DNA of 61,140 nucleotides from a bacterium (GCA_018266105.1 JAFEBA010000086.1:1-61140); one strand, 5' to 3'; shown: positions 34,511 through 43,479, numbered from the stretch's first letter. Translations and numbers: made by a program. Notes: generated by a model not told the origin, from the sequence alone.

Positions 34511-35298
34511 CAGGGTTGATTGGCTTGGGCCTGCTTCAGGTGAGTTATGACCGTATCCCAGTCGCCTTTTTTCTTCTGTTCTGCCAGTTTTTCGGGGGTG
34601 TTGCCGCGAGCGTCTACGGCTTTGGGGTCAGCTCCCGCCTCCAGCAATTTGTCTACGATCGCCAGCTGCCCCTGGGCGGCAGCTTTGTGCAGAGCGGTGG
34701 CTCCATCCGGGCCTTTGATCTTCAGGTCGCAGCCCGCCGCCAGCAAACTCTCGACACAGCTCAGGTTGCCCGCGCTGGCGGCCAGCATCAAGGGAGTGCT
34801 GCCGCGCTTGTCCAGCGGATCTTTGAGAATGCCGGGCCGGCTGAGCAGGTAATCGACCACGGCCTTCTGGTTTTTGTAGGCGGCCATGTGCAGAGGCGTG
34901 TTCTGCTCCCCATCCGGAGCCGTCAGTGAATAGCCTTTGCCTTCCAGCAACTGAAGCTCTCCCAAGTTGCCAGAAGCGGCCGCCTTCATGACGTCGGGAT
35001 TGCCCATCTTGGCGGCAGCACTCCCGGGAGCGGCATTTTCATCCTCTTCACCGCCAGTTCCGTTTCCGCTGTTCTGGGCGGACTTGGAGGCTTTGGATGG
35101 CGCGGTCTTGGTTTTGCCGGCGGGCTTGTCATCGGAGAAATCAGGAACCTGCTGTGGATTGTTCTTTGAATTCTCCTGCATTGTGCGGGCTTCTGCCTGG
35201 ATTTCTTTGGCTTTGCGCATGTAGGCGGGCGGTTGGGCTTGGGCCATCAGGGAGCCGGCCAACAGGGCGGCCAGCAATGTTCCGAGATTCTTTCGCAT
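34510..35298 (-). CDS. Exported ankyrin-repeat protein
   Basis: A signal peptide (MRKNLGTLLAALLAGSLMAQA) is followed by a disordered Ser/Lys/Gly-rich linker of about 80 residues, then four to five ankyrin repeats (PLHMAAYKNQKAVVDYLL, TPLMLAASAGNLSCVESLLA, TALHKAAAQGQLAIVDKLLEAG, then GNTPEKLAEQKKKGDW). Ankyrin repeats bind other proteins. I chose ATG 35298 because it begins the signal peptide; upstream in-frame sequence lies over the divergent gene's start region. Translationally coupled to the ATPase-GNAT gene. Confidence 0.85.
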   Translation of the reverse strand: MRKNLGTLLAALLAGSLMAQAQPPAYMRKAKEIQAEARTMQENSKNNPQQVPDFSDDKPAGKTKTAPSKASKSAQNSGNGTGGEEDENAAPGSAAAKMGNPDVMKAAASGNLGELQLLEGKGYSLTAPDGEQNTPLHMAAYKNQKAVVDYLLSRPGILKDPLDKRGSTPLMLAASAGNLSCVESLLAAGCDLKIKGPDGATALHKAAAQGQLAIVDKLLEAGADPKAVDARGNTPEKLAEQKKKGDWDTVITHLKQAQANQP

Positions 35299-35353
35299 GC
35301 TAAGAACGTTCTCTCCTCTTGCCTGCAGGCCTGCATCCATGCAAAATGGGGCG

Positions 35354-35758
35354 ATGTTGAAACGCAATATTCCGGAGTTTCTGGCCGCCATCGGCATGGC
35401 GGCCCTGCTCCTCTTTGGCTATGCCAGCCGTAGCTCTATGCCCTGGCCCCGGCACTATCCCACACCCCGACCCAGAATCGAGCCCCACTTCCTTCTGGAG
35501 CTGGAGAACCCCAAGGGAAACCTGCGTGTGGGCAATCAGGGTGAAGTGAGCGGAATGAAGCAAGGTCGGCTGGCTGAGACGGATTTTAACGATTTGCGCC
35601 TGGCGGCCCAAAAGCTCCACCCCGGCAGTCCGGGTGGAAGTTGGAAACTGCGATTCTACGATGGCAAAGGCGCGCACGAGATCAGCTTCGACCCGGGCAG
35701 AGCCGATCCCGAAGTGCGGCATATCCTGGATAACTTGCGTATTCTGGGTTACCTATAG
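35354..35758 (+). CDS. Membrane-anchored protein of unknown function
   Basis: A short N-terminal region and one membrane helix (about residues 8-25, FLAAIGMAALLLFGYA) are followed by about 105 soluble residues with a beta-rich look (HFLLELENPKGNLRVGNQG, SWKLRFYDGKGAHEISFD). I recognise no family. An in-frame ATG at 35339 is an equally possible start. Its end overlaps the convergent aquaporin gene by 6 bp. Confidence 0.6.
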   Translation: MLKRNIPEFLAAIGMAALLLFGYASRSSMPWPRHYPTPRPRIEPHFLLELENPKGNLRVGNQGEVSGMKQGRLAETDFNDLRLAAQKLHPGSPGGSWKLRFYDGKGAHEISFDPGRADPEVRHILDNLRILGYL

Positions 35759-36481
35759 ATGCAGCCCGCTGACCAGCAGGGCCGCCAGAGCGGCGCCCAA
35801 CATGGGGCCGATGACGGGAATCGCGGCGTAGCCCCAGTCTGAATCGCCCTTGCCAGCAATCGGCAGGAGGGCGTGAGCCAGACGTGGACCCAGGTCACGG
35901 GCTGGATTGATCGCGTAGCCGGTGGTGCCTCCCAGGCTGAGTCCCAAGCCCCAGACCAGCGCGCCCACCAGCAGGGGGCCCAGCGCCGGTGCCGGTCCCG
36001 TGCCGCTGACAGCCTTGGAGAAGATGGAAAAGACCACCAACATCAGCACGAAGGTTCCGATCACCTCGCTGACCAGATTCCAGAAGGGCGAGCGAATTGC
36101 CGGACCGGTGGAGAAGCAGCCTAACTTCAGGGCCGGGTCTTCGGTGCGGGCCCAATGCGGAAAGAAATGAAGCCAGACCAGGGTGGCCCCCAGGAAAGCC
36201 CCCAATAACTGCGCCGGGATGTAGCTGGCCAGTTTGCTGTAGTCTCCCGAGATGATTGCAAAGCCAAGGCTGACGGCCGGATTCAGATGGGCGTCCGCCC
36301 CGCCGGCCGCGATCGAGGTAAAGACCCCGGACATGACCGCAAAGGCCCAGCCGGCTGTAATGACGATCCAGCCGGCGTTGTTGGCCTTGGAATCTTTGAG
36401 CAAGACCGAGGCCACTACGCCGTTGCCCATCAAAACGAGCACCATGGTGCCCAGGAATTCGCCAAGAAAAGGGGATGCCAT
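35753..36481 (-). CDS. Aquaglyceroporin (MIP family)
   Basis: Six membrane helices and the two pore motifs are clear: HLNPAV with NPA at 67-69 and INPARDLGPR with NPA at 192-194. Asp after the second NPA (NPARD) is typical of glycerol-conducting GlpF-like channels rather than strict water channels. The length of 242 residues is normal. It lies 27 bp after the GH13 gene on the same strand and may be co-transcribed with it, which would fit uptake of polyols or osmotic balance. Confidence 0.94.
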   Translation of the reverse strand: MASPFLGEFLGTMVLVLMGNGVVASVLLKDSKANNAGWIVITAGWAFAVMSGVFTSIAAGGADAHLNPAVSLGFAIISGDYSKLASYIPAQLLGAFLGATLVWLHFFPHWARTEDPALKLGCFSTGPAIRSPFWNLVSEVIGTFVLMLVVFSIFSKAVSGTGPAPALGPLLVGALVWGLGLSLGGTTGYAINPARDLGPRLAHALLPIAGKGDSDWGYAAIPVIGPMLGAALAALLVSGLHL

Positions 36482-36508
36482 GGCCCGGCGGTTCCGCGCG
36501 CCGTCGGA

Positions 36509-37636
36509 TTATCCTGGCGCGATCATGGCCGCCTGTCGGGGGCCGACCCAAAATTCCAGGTCTCCCTGGCTCCAATATCGTGCTCCGGAGACCAGATCCA
36601 CATAGGTTCCCGGGCGCAATCGAGTGTGCCAGCGCCAGGGGTGGCCGCTCTTATTGATGGCCAGCGCCAGGGCCGGTCCGACCCGTGCGGCCAGGGTGGT
36701 GCGACTGGCTTGCTCCCATTCCAGGGCGCGGCCTGCGGCCAGACGGCGGAAGGTGAGCCCGGCTTTCACTTCACGTCGGCTCAGGTCGGTGCCGTAAACC
36801 AACGGTACCCCTTCGGGTCGGGCCAACATATAGGCGTAAGCGAGCTGGCGGTCGCGCAGGTCGGCGACTCGGAAGTAGTCAAAGGCGGAACGATTCTTGA
36901 TCAGGTCGTGATGATTGACGAACGGGACGGAATGAGCTGGATGCAGTGCCGGTGCGCTGATCAGTCCACCCAAATCGCCACCGGGGGCGAAAGCGCTCTT
37001 GATGGCTCGGGCCAGGGGAAAGTCATAGGCCCGCATCGTCTGGAAGTAGGCTTGAGGAAAGTCTTGAGGGTTGGCATAGACCAGCTCGCCGAAGACCAGT
37101 ACCGGTGGTAGGTCCTGGAACAGATAGGGAAACAGGTGCGGATCCATATGCTTGGCCGAGTCGATTCGGAAGCCTCGCACCCCCAGTCCAAAAAGTTCGT
37201 GAATATAGTCGCGCAGCTGCGAACGCACCCAGGGTGAATCAGTGTTGAGGATTGGAAGGCCTCGACCCTTGCCCAGCTGGTGCAGTCCGCGGAAGTCGGG
37301 CGTGGAAAAGCGAGGATACTGAGCCGCTTCGATGCGCCCGCCGCGGGTTCGCAGATAGCGCCCTTCATTGCTCAAATGGTGAATCACTGTGTCCACCACG
37401 ATGGCCAGGCCCAACCTGCGGGCGGCCGCGCACAATTCTTGAAGCTGAGAAGAGTTCCCCAAAGGACCTTCGATGCGTGTGAAGTCGACGGGCTGATAGC
37501 GCGCCCACCAGCTTCGGCTGGAGTGACTTTTTTGGGGCGGAGAGATCAAAACGTGAGTGACGCCCAGGCGCTTGAGCCTGGGCAGAGCCTTGCGTACGCG
37601 ATCGAAGCTTTGATTGAAAAGTTGAACGATAATCAC
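36509..37636 (-). CDS. GH13 alpha-amylase-family enzyme
   Basis: 375 residues with the four GH13 blocks: VVDTVIHH (region I), GVRGFRIDSAKHMDPH (region II with the nucleophile Asp), VFGELVY (region III with the acid/base Glu) and PFVNHHDLI (region IV). A starch- or alpha-glucan-acting enzyme is likely; the short length and lack of a signal peptide suggest an intracellular one. I chose GTG 37636 because GGAG lies eight bases upstream and the protein then begins with the first TIM-barrel strand. Divergent from the transporter gene across a GC-rich hairpin. Confidence 0.85.
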   Translation of the reverse strand: MIIVQLFNQSFDRVRKALPRLKRLGVTHVLISPPQKSHSSRSWWARYQPVDFTRIEGPLGNSSQLQELCAAARRLGLAIVVDTVIHHLSNEGRYLRTRGGRIEAAQYPRFSTPDFRGLHQLGKGRGLPILNTDSPWVRSQLRDYIHELFGLGVRGFRIDSAKHMDPHLFPYLFQDLPPVLVFGELVYANPQDFPQAYFQTMRAYDFPLARAIKSAFAPGGDLGGLISAPALHPAHSVPFVNHHDLIKNRSAFDYFRVADLRDRQLAYAYMLARPEGVPLVYGTDLSRREVKAGLTFRRLAAGRALEWEQASRTTLAARVGPALALAINKSGHPWRWHTRLRPGTYVDLVSGARYWSQGDLEFWVGPRQAAMIAPG

Positions 37637-37645
37637 GCGATTGCT

Positions 37646-37685
37646 CCATTCGGGGGGGCAGGCGCAGCCCCCCCCGAACGAATGG
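37646..37685. repeat. GC-rich hairpin between the divergent GH13 and transporter genes
   Basis: GGGGGGGC (37652-37659) and GCCCCCCC (37667-37674) form an 8-pair stem around seven bases, and the flanks CCATTC and GAATGG extend the symmetry imperfectly. A very similar element follows the flagellin gene. Confidence 0.6.
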
Positions 37686-37688
37686 CTA

Positions 37689-38927
37689 GTGTTCGGTTCG
37701 CCACTGGCTCGCGCTTTGCTGGGCATGACCTACTTTGCCCTGGTCATGGCCAGCTACTATTTGCTCAAGCCCATCCGTGAGGCGCTGTTCTTGGAAACTC
37801 AGGGGGTCTTCAGTTTTCCTGTTGTTCATCTATGGAATTGCCTGGCTACGCTGGCTGCGGTCCAGTTTTATGATCGGGCCGCCCGCCGCTGGCGGGCCGG
37901 TCGTCTGGCCATCTGGAGCGGACCCTGTCTGGCCCTACAAATCCTGGGGTTTGCCGGGTGTATGCACCGGCACTGGCTGCCGGACTGGTTGCCATGGATT
38001 TACTACGTTTGGGTTTCCGTTTTTAGCGTGTTCGCCCCCGCCTTGCTCTGGACGTTGGTCAATAATGCCTTTACCACGACTCAGGGAGAGAAATACTTCG
38101 GGTTGGTGGCGGCCGGCGGCATTTTTGGCGGGGTGGCCGGTTCATTTTTGACCCATCAGCTGGCGGGTTGGGAGCCCGACCGCCTGCTGGTGGTGGCGTC
38201 CCTGGTGCTGGGGCCGGTGGTGTTGTTGGCCATCCCGCTGGATCGGGCCCGTCTGTCCCAGGGCGCACCTGAGAGCGGCCGCCCGACGTCGCCTCCTTCC
38301 TCTCAGAGCGCCTGGGGTTTGCTGCGGGACCGCTACCTGGCCGGTATCGCCGCTTTGATGTTTTTGATCATGTTGGGGGCGGAGTTTGCCGACCACCAGA
38401 CCCAAATGCTGCTGAATGCCGCCGGCCTGAAAGGTCCTCAGCTAACCCAGTGGTACGCGCGCATGTTTGGCCTGACGAACTCGCTGGGTCTGGCGCTCAA
38501 CCTGATTTTCTCCCGCCTGTTGCTCAAGCGCTACGGACCGGGTCCCGGCCTGCTGGCCTTGCAACTGGCCGTGCTCTGCAAGGCACTGGCCATCAGCTGG
38601 TCTCCCAGTCCGGAAACGCTGATGTGGGCCCTGAGTCTGGATCTGGGGATCCACTATTCCCTCTTCCAGGCCTCCAAGGAAGTGCTCTATCTTCCCAACC
38701 ACCCGGAAGTTAAGTATCGAGCCAAGACTCTGATTGACACCTTTTTCTTCCGCTGCGGGATCGCTTTGGGGGCACTTTTGGTCCTTTTCCCTCTACGCAC
38801 GGTCACTCTGCCCGGTCTGAGTGTGTGCGTGTTGGCCACCAGTCTGACCTGCGTGTGGCTTTGCTTGTGGCTGGCTCGGGAGTTTGACGCGCGCGTCAAA
38901 CAAGGTGCTTTCAGGCCCGAGGCCTAA
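37689..38927 (+). CDS. Nucleotide transporter-like membrane protein (Tlc/NTP-NDP exchange or MFS-like)
   Basis: 412 residues with about eleven membrane helices. The N-terminal block RALLGMTYFALVMASYYLLKPIREALFL, and the FGLVAAGGIFGGVAGSFL and ASKEVLYLPNHPEVKYRAKTLID blocks, match the Tlc-like ADP/ATP translocase superfamily also found in free-living bacteria with unclear substrates. In free-living cells its cargo is probably not ATP. I chose GTG 37689 as the start nearest to the first helix; TTG 37641 would put the hairpin inside the gene. It is followed by the ion channel gene. Confidence 0.78.
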   Translation: MFGSPLARALLGMTYFALVMASYYLLKPIREALFLETQGVFSFPVVHLWNCLATLAAVQFYDRAARRWRAGRLAIWSGPCLALQILGFAGCMHRHWLPDWLPWIYYVWVSVFSVFAPALLWTLVNNAFTTTQGEKYFGLVAAGGIFGGVAGSFLTHQLAGWEPDRLLVVASLVLGPVVLLAIPLDRARLSQGAPESGRPTSPPSSQSAWGLLRDRYLAGIAALMFLIMLGAEFADHQTQMLLNAAGLKGPQLTQWYARMFGLTNSLGLALNLIFSRLLLKRYGPGPGLLALQLAVLCKALAISWSPSPETLMWALSLDLGIHYSLFQASKEVLYLPNHPEVKYRAKTLIDTFFFRCGIALGALLVLFPLRTVTLPGLSVCVLATSLTCVWLCLWLAREFDARVKQGAFRPEA

Positions 38928-38982
38928 ACTGGCCTGGCATGCAACCGGGTTTCTGCAAATCTCGGATCCCTCGGGGTGTGGC

Positions 38983-40365
38983 TTGAGCTCCCTGGCTGGC
39001 GCGTGCCAGAAGATTCAGGCCCACCCTGCCTTTGATCTTTCCGTGGCGATTCTGATCGCGGTCAACCTCATCTTGCTCTTTCCCGAAATCGCTTTACCCC
39101 GGTTGGACTCCACCCGGCTGGCCATCGGCGTGGTCCAGGAATTCATCACGGCCCTGTTCTGCCTGGAGTTGATCATTCGCTACCTGGCCATGGGCAAGTT
39201 GCGTCGGTTCCTTCGTGAGTATTGGGTGGATGTGCTGGCGGTCGTGCCGGTGCTACGGGCCTTTCGCATCTTTCGCTTTATGAAGCTGCTGCGGCTGTTT
39301 CGCTTGTTCCGTCTCTTCCGTATCCTGGGCAAGCGCACCAGACTGTCCCGTCGTCTCTTTGACTATGGCGGAGGCGAGTATCTCTTGCTGGCCTTCTTTC
39401 TGGCCTTCTCGGTCACGCTCGGAGCCCTGGGACTGACCTGGTTCGAAGGCGCCCACAGTGGTTATTCTACCATGGAGAAATCCTTCTGGACGGCTTTTTT
39501 CTCGACCGTATCCGCTGAATACGTGACCAACTTTCCGCCCAGCCTGGGTGGAAAACTGATCATCATCTTCTTGGAACTGGCCGGTTTAAGTTTGTTTGCG
39601 GTGCTGACCGGCACAGCGTCCGTTTTCCTGATTGAAAAGATACGCGAGGGAACCAATATGCACGGTTTATCACCTGAGGATCTGGAGGGGCACGTGCTGG
39701 TCTGCGGCTGGAACAGCGGCTCGGCCGCCACCCTGGCCCGGCTGCAGCGCCACCCGGACTTTCGCGAGAAGCCCTTCGTTGTTCTGGCAGACGGAGACGA
39801 CTTCCAGGGATATCGACAACTGCCGGAACCCGGTCTGGTGGTGCGCATTCGCGAGGACTTTACCCGTGCCGAGGTACTGCGTAAAGGCAACGTTATGAAG
39901 GCTTCGGTGGCTTTGCTGTTCTGCGATACCTCGCGAGGCAACAGTCGTCAGGATGGGGATGCGCGCACCGTGCTGGCGGCCCTGACCATCGATAAGCTCA
40001 ATCCTGATCTGCACACCTGCGCCGAGCTTTCCAACAGCGGTAATGAGCACCATCTGAGCATGGCCCACGTGCGGGAAGTGGTCGTGACTCAGGACCTGTC
40101 CGGACATCTTCTGGCTCAGGCCGCCCTGAACTCGTCCAATGCCCGTTTCTTCCATAAACTGCTCAAGGCCGACAACATTCAGTCCGTGAGCGTGGACGCG
40201 AGCCTGGACGGCCGAGCCTTCGCTGAATGCGTAGCCGACCTGGCGGGCAGTCGCGGCATGATCGCCCTGGCGGTGCAGGATGCCGCCGGTGAAATCCATC
40301 TCAATCCCGGTTCCCGACGACTGGCGGCCGGGGAGATTCTGCTATGCCTGGGCGCCCAGCGGTGA
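38983..40365 (+). CDS. Voltage-sensor-type ion channel with RCK/TrkA domain and unusual filter
   Basis: Membrane helices S1-S4 are visible, with a strongly charged S4 (RAFRIFRFMKLLRLFRLFRL), then a pore region near residues 165-200. Where potassium channels have TVGYG, this protein reads STVSAEYVTNFPP followed by SLGGK, so ion selectivity is uncertain. The C-terminal half is an RCK/TrkA-N-like Rossmann domain (HVLVCGWNSGSAATLARLQ) with a TrkA-C-like tail, as in Kch and CASTOR/POLLUX-like channels. The start is a choice: TTG 38983 has GGGGTG upstream and lies after the neighbour's stop. Its end overlaps the convergent M1 gene by 24 bp. Confidence 0.8.
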   Translation: MSSLAGACQKIQAHPAFDLSVAILIAVNLILLFPEIALPRLDSTRLAIGVVQEFITALFCLELIIRYLAMGKLRRFLREYWVDVLAVVPVLRAFRIFRFMKLLRLFRLFRLFRILGKRTRLSRRLFDYGGGEYLLLAFFLAFSVTLGALGLTWFEGAHSGYSTMEKSFWTAFFSTVSAEYVTNFPPSLGGKLIIIFLELAGLSLFAVLTGTASVFLIEKIREGTNMHGLSPEDLEGHVLVCGWNSGSAATLARLQRHPDFREKPFVVLADGDDFQGYRQLPEPGLVVRIREDFTRAEVLRKGNVMKASVALLFCDTSRGNSRQDGDARTVLAALTIDKLNPDLHTCAELSNSGNEHHLSMAHVREVVVTQDLSGHLLAQAALNSSNARFFHKLLKADNIQSVSVDASLDGRAFAECVADLAGSRGMIALAVQDAAGEIHLNPGSRRLAAGEILLCLGAQR

Positions 40366-41775
40366 ACCCGGCCAGGCGGGCAACTTGGACTGACGCAGCC
40401 ACTTATCGAAGAACTCGGTCTTGTCTTTGCCGCTGACCTCATTGACGGTGCTGATAAAGTCTTCGGTCGTGACGTTCTTACCGCGAAAGCGCTCAAAGTA
40501 GGTCTTCATGCAGTTGAAGAAGCTTTCGTCGCCCAGGTCTTTACGCAGCAGGTGCAGGGTTACAGCTCCGCGGTTGTATACATTCTCACTGAACATGTCA
40601 TTTTCGCCCGGATCGACGACCGGAGGGCTGTTGCGAGGCAAGAACATGTACATTTGATACATGGCTCGGTCCAGTTTCTTGAAGCTGCCGTCGTGCTCGT
40701 GTTTCCACTGCATGTGGGAGTAGTTGGCAAAGCCTTCGTTCAGCCAGATATCCTTCCAGTTTTGAACGCTGGTGGAGTTACCGCACCACTGATGCGCCAG
40801 TTCGTGGGCGTAGATATATTCCAGGCGACGATCCCCGGTCACCATCCCGCGTTCGTAGATGGGTCGGGTCTGAGTCTCCAGAGCCGCGCCACCCACGTTG
40901 GCATTGATCACCAGGTTTCCGTAGGTCTCAAAGGGATACTTGCCATAGCGGTCCGAGAACCACTGGATCATCTCGGGAACGCGTTCAAAGTCTTTCTTGG
41001 CGTTCTTGGAGACGTTAGTGGCGAAAAAATTGTGAATGGGCAGCCCGTTGGGTCCGGTTTGGGTTTGCTCTTCGAATTTGCCCACATTGACGGTGGAGAG
41101 ATAGCTGGCCATGGGGTCATTGGCGTCCCAGACCCAGGTCGTCTTGTCCTGGCCTTGGGGAGTCTTTTCGCTCAGCACTCCGTTGCAAACGGCCTGAAAC
41201 TCGTTGGGGACGGTTACGTAGAATTTATAGGTGGCTTTGTCGCGCGGGTGGTCATTCACCGGATACCAGGTGCTGGAACCGTCGGGTTCGGAGAGCACGT
41301 AGCTGCCGCCGTCGTCAGTGGGGTTCCAGCCGATCGTAATGGGAGCGTGAGTGGATTGATAGGGAACCGGATTGCCCGAGTAGTCAACCTTGACATTGAA
41401 GTCCTGGCCGGCCACCAGTCCCTCTTTGGGAGTGATGATCAGTTCGCCCTCTTCGCGGCGGAATTTGGCTTCTTCGCCGTTCACGGTGATGCGGGCGATG
41501 TCGAAGTTGCGGAAATCCAGGTTGAAGGTATCCAGGTTCTGCAAGGCCTTGGCCTTCATCTCGCAGCTGGCGTTCAGGAAATTGTTCTTGGGGTCCACGT
41601 CCAGGCGCAGATCGTAGTGATCGGCGTCATAACCACCGTTCCCCATGGTGGGGAAGTAGGGGTCGCCCACTCCTGCCGCTCCGACTCGGTCGGAGTCCGG
41701 TTGTTGGGCACCACCTGCCTTACGGCCGGGGTGAAAGCGATGGCAACAGAAGTGTTCAGGAGACGTGACTTGCAT
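40342..41775 (-). CDS. M1-family zinc metallopeptidase
   Basis: Gluzincin signature HELAHQWCGNS with HExxH at 324-328 and the third zinc ligand in NEGFA (Glu347), as in aminopeptidase N. The substrate-binding GGAALETQTRP (about 295-305) replaces the usual GAMEN block. The N-terminal saddle domain (DHYDLRLDV) is complete, but at 477 residues the protein lacks the long helical C-terminal domain of PepN. No signal peptide is visible at the ATG. It is similar in plan to short bacterial M1 peptidases. Confidence 0.93.
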   Translation of the reverse strand: MQVTSPEHFCCHRFHPGRKAGGAQQPDSDRVGAAGVGDPYFPTMGNGGYDADHYDLRLDVDPKNNFLNASCEMKAKALQNLDTFNLDFRNFDIARITVNGEEAKFRREEGELIITPKEGLVAGQDFNVKVDYSGNPVPYQSTHAPITIGWNPTDDGGSYVLSEPDGSSTWYPVNDHPRDKATYKFYVTVPNEFQAVCNGVLSEKTPQGQDKTTWVWDANDPMASYLSTVNVGKFEEQTQTGPNGLPIHNFFATNVSKNAKKDFERVPEMIQWFSDRYGKYPFETYGNLVINANVGGAALETQTRPIYERGMVTGDRRLEYIYAHELAHQWCGNSTSVQNWKDIWLNEGFANYSHMQWKHEHDGSFKKLDRAMYQMYMFLPRNSPPVVDPGENDMFSENVYNRGAVTLHLLRKDLGDESFFNCMKTYFERFRGKNVTTEDFISTVNEVSGKDKTEFFDKWLRQSKLPAWPGSPLGAQA

Positions 41776-41827
41776 AGGGATAGCATAGGTCGCCCGGCCC
41801 CCTCAGGGGTTTCCGAAATGTTGCGCG

Positions 41828-42856
41828 TCAGATAGATTGCCAGGCTCTGGCGTAAAGCTCGTGGGGCACCTCCAGATAGCCGGGATACTCGGCACGCGCT
41901 TTTACGATTTCGTCATGGCTGAGCCTGAAGGTCAGCCAGGGGCTATCATCTTCGGCCAACACCTCTCCGTTCGGGCCGATCACGACGCTCGGGCCGCCGA
42001 TTGGCGGGTCCTCCAGGTCGGGTCGATTGACGCTTAGCAGGTAGCATCCGCTGAGGCGTGCCACGGCCTGCATCACCAGTCGCCAGTTCTTGTAGGTTCC
42101 GCGTTCCGTGGCGCGCGGCAACAGGATGGCGGCCGCTCCCTGAGCGCGCAAGAACATGGCTCCAAAGGGACGTTGAATATCAGAGCAAAGCTGAACCCCC
42201 AGCGGGAAGCCCAGGTCATCGCAGACCCGGGGGCCTTCCTGACCGGGGTCGTAATGATTGGCTTCCCAAAAGCCTGGTTCTTGAGGCAAGTGCACCTTTT
42301 CGTAGCGCAGCTTCAGTTCGCCCTGGGGATTGTAGAGCAGAGCCGTGTTTCGGCGATTGAGAATGCTGCCGCCCAGCAGCCATTTGCCAGAATCACGGGC
42401 AACTTGAGCCTGCTGCTCGGCCCGTCCCAAGTCATCATCCTGTGGATCGCGCTCGGGTTGAGCCGGACACCAACGATGCCAGGGCAACTCGGGCAGAACC
42501 ACCAGGTCAGCCTGGACCTGACTCAGGCTCTCTGGCTCGGGACGGATTCCGCGGTGGAGCGCCACGGTCAGGTCGCGTAAAGGCGTGAGGACCTCTACCC
42601 GGGTTACAGCCGAACAAGGGAGGGGGGCATACAGGTGAGGGAAGCCGTTTTCTTGCTTCAGACCGGGTGGCAAGGCGGCTTCATCGATGTGCAAAAGCAC
42701 CAGACCATCCTGACCCTGGTAGTAGCGCTGCTGGGTCAGGCGCCACTGGTGAGCATAGGAGAAGTGGATGAAGCCTTCCTGGCTCAGGCTGGGGGGGCGA
42801 TACTCTCCGGAGGCCTGGCAGGCCTGCCAGGCGGATTGGTCAGCGATATGGAACAT
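41828..42856 (-). CDS. DUF952-nitrilase-fold fusion protein
   Basis: Residues about 1-100 match DUF952 (FHIADQSAWQACQ, EGFIHFSYAHQ, then LYAPLPCSAVTRVEVL). About 105-342 is a carbon-nitrogen hydrolase (nitrilase) domain with the catalytic triad in order: Glu in VVLPELPWH, Lys in LRYEKVHLP, Cys in GVQLCSDIQRP. Such enzymes cut nitriles or amides, for example omega-amidase. DUF952 is thought to bind small metabolites, so the fusion may sense and process one compound. I chose ATG 42856 for its GAAGGCGG site. Confidence 0.85.
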   Translation of the reverse strand: MFHIADQSAWQACQASGEYRPPSLSQEGFIHFSYAHQWRLTQQRYYQGQDGLVLLHIDEAALPPGLKQENGFPHLYAPLPCSAVTRVEVLTPLRDLTVALHRGIRPEPESLSQVQADLVVLPELPWHRWCPAQPERDPQDDDLGRAEQQAQVARDSGKWLLGGSILNRRNTALLYNPQGELKLRYEKVHLPQEPGFWEANHYDPGQEGPRVCDDLGFPLGVQLCSDIQRPFGAMFLRAQGAAAILLPRATERGTYKNWRLVMQAVARLSGCYLLSVNRPDLEDPPIGGPSVVIGPNGEVLAEDDSPWLTFRLSHDEIVKARAEYPGYLEVPHELYARAWQSI

Positions 42857-42870
42857 TCTGCCGCCTTCGC

Positions 42871-42889
42871 GGGCAGGCCCCGGCCTGCC
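42871..42889. repeat. GC-rich hairpin between divergent genes
   Basis: GGGCAGGCC pairs with GGCCTGCCC around a two-base centre, in the 51-bp gap between 42856 and 42908. It may mark a regulatory site or simply a structured leader. Confidence 0.4.
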
Positions 42890-42907
42890 CTTGCAGAATT
42901 CGAGCGT

Positions 42908-43369
42908 ATGAAAATCGGCGGCTTTAACTTCACACCCGGATCCAGCCTCAAGCGTAGCAGTCAGACCCCTTCCCCCGCGAGCAGCGGCGATCAGGTTCAA
43001 CTGAGTGGAGGTGATCTCAGCGCCAAAAAGGGCGGTGAAGAAAGTGGATTGAGGCAGGTAGGCAAAGGCATCGCCAAGGCCTCGATCATCGCCGGAGGAA
43101 TCGCCCTGGGCGGACTGTCGGCCCTGGGGGCAAGCTCGATTGGGGCAGGTATCGGACTGCTGAGTCTGAGCCTGGGCCTGTTGGCCACTCTCAGTGACAA
43201 CCAGAAATTAAAGACGATGGGCTATCTGCTCATGCTCGGTCCGGTGGCTGCAGGCACGGGAGTCTTGGGTGCAATCGGCACCGGCCTGAGTGTCGGCTTT
43301 GGGGTCAGTCTGGCCGGTCAATACGGGTCGGACGCGCACCAGCTCGCCAACGCTTTGCTCGACAAATAA
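42908..43369 (+). CDS. Glycine-rich membrane protein of unknown function
   Basis: A soluble Ser/Lys-rich start of about 55 residues (FNFTPGSSLKRSSQTP) is followed by two or three hydrophobic, glycine-rich segments (IIAGGIALGGLSALGASSIG, LLSLSLGLLATLS, YLLMLGPVAAGTGVLGAIG). It resembles small DUF-type membrane proteins with glycine zippers, but I name none. ATG 42908 is the natural start of the hydrophobic protein; the longer upstream frame is antisense over the divergent gene. Confidence 0.6.
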   Translation: MKIGGFNFTPGSSLKRSSQTPSPASSGDQVQLSGGDLSAKKGGEESGLRQVGKGIAKASIIAGGIALGGLSALGASSIGAGIGLLSLSLGLLATLSDNQKLKTMGYLLMLGPVAAGTGVLGAIGTGLSVGFGVSLAGQYGSDAHQLANALLDK

Positions 43370-43441
43370 GGCCTCCCGCATCGGCGAGCCCGAAGATGCG
43401 TTTTCTTGCCTATCGTTGCAGAGGACCCGGTCGGATCGTCT

Positions 43442-43457
43442 TGTGAAAAATATCACA
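43442..43457. promoter_or_regulatory. CRP/FNR-family operator site upstream of the glycan island
   Basis: TGTGA-AAAATA-TCACA is a perfect inverted repeat equal to the classic CRP consensus half-sites, inside the longer CTTGTGA/TCACAAG symmetry (43440-43459). Its centre is about 42 bp before the expected start site, the geometry of class II activation. Confidence 0.6.
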
Positions 43458-43479
43458 AGATCCCGCGTAAATTAGCCGA

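Noticed and set aside
40552..41835. Long plus-strand frame of 427 codons opposite the M1 peptidase gene
   Set aside because: It is the antisense reading of a gene with clear zinc-binding motifs; high GC keeps such frames open. The sequence is Gly/Val/His-rich with no fold-like pattern.
42813..42832. 20-bp perfect palindrome inside the DUF952-nitrilase gene
   Set aside because: It encodes the conserved AWQACQAS stretch of DUF952 through repeated GCC/CAG codons, so symmetry is likely a coding by-product.
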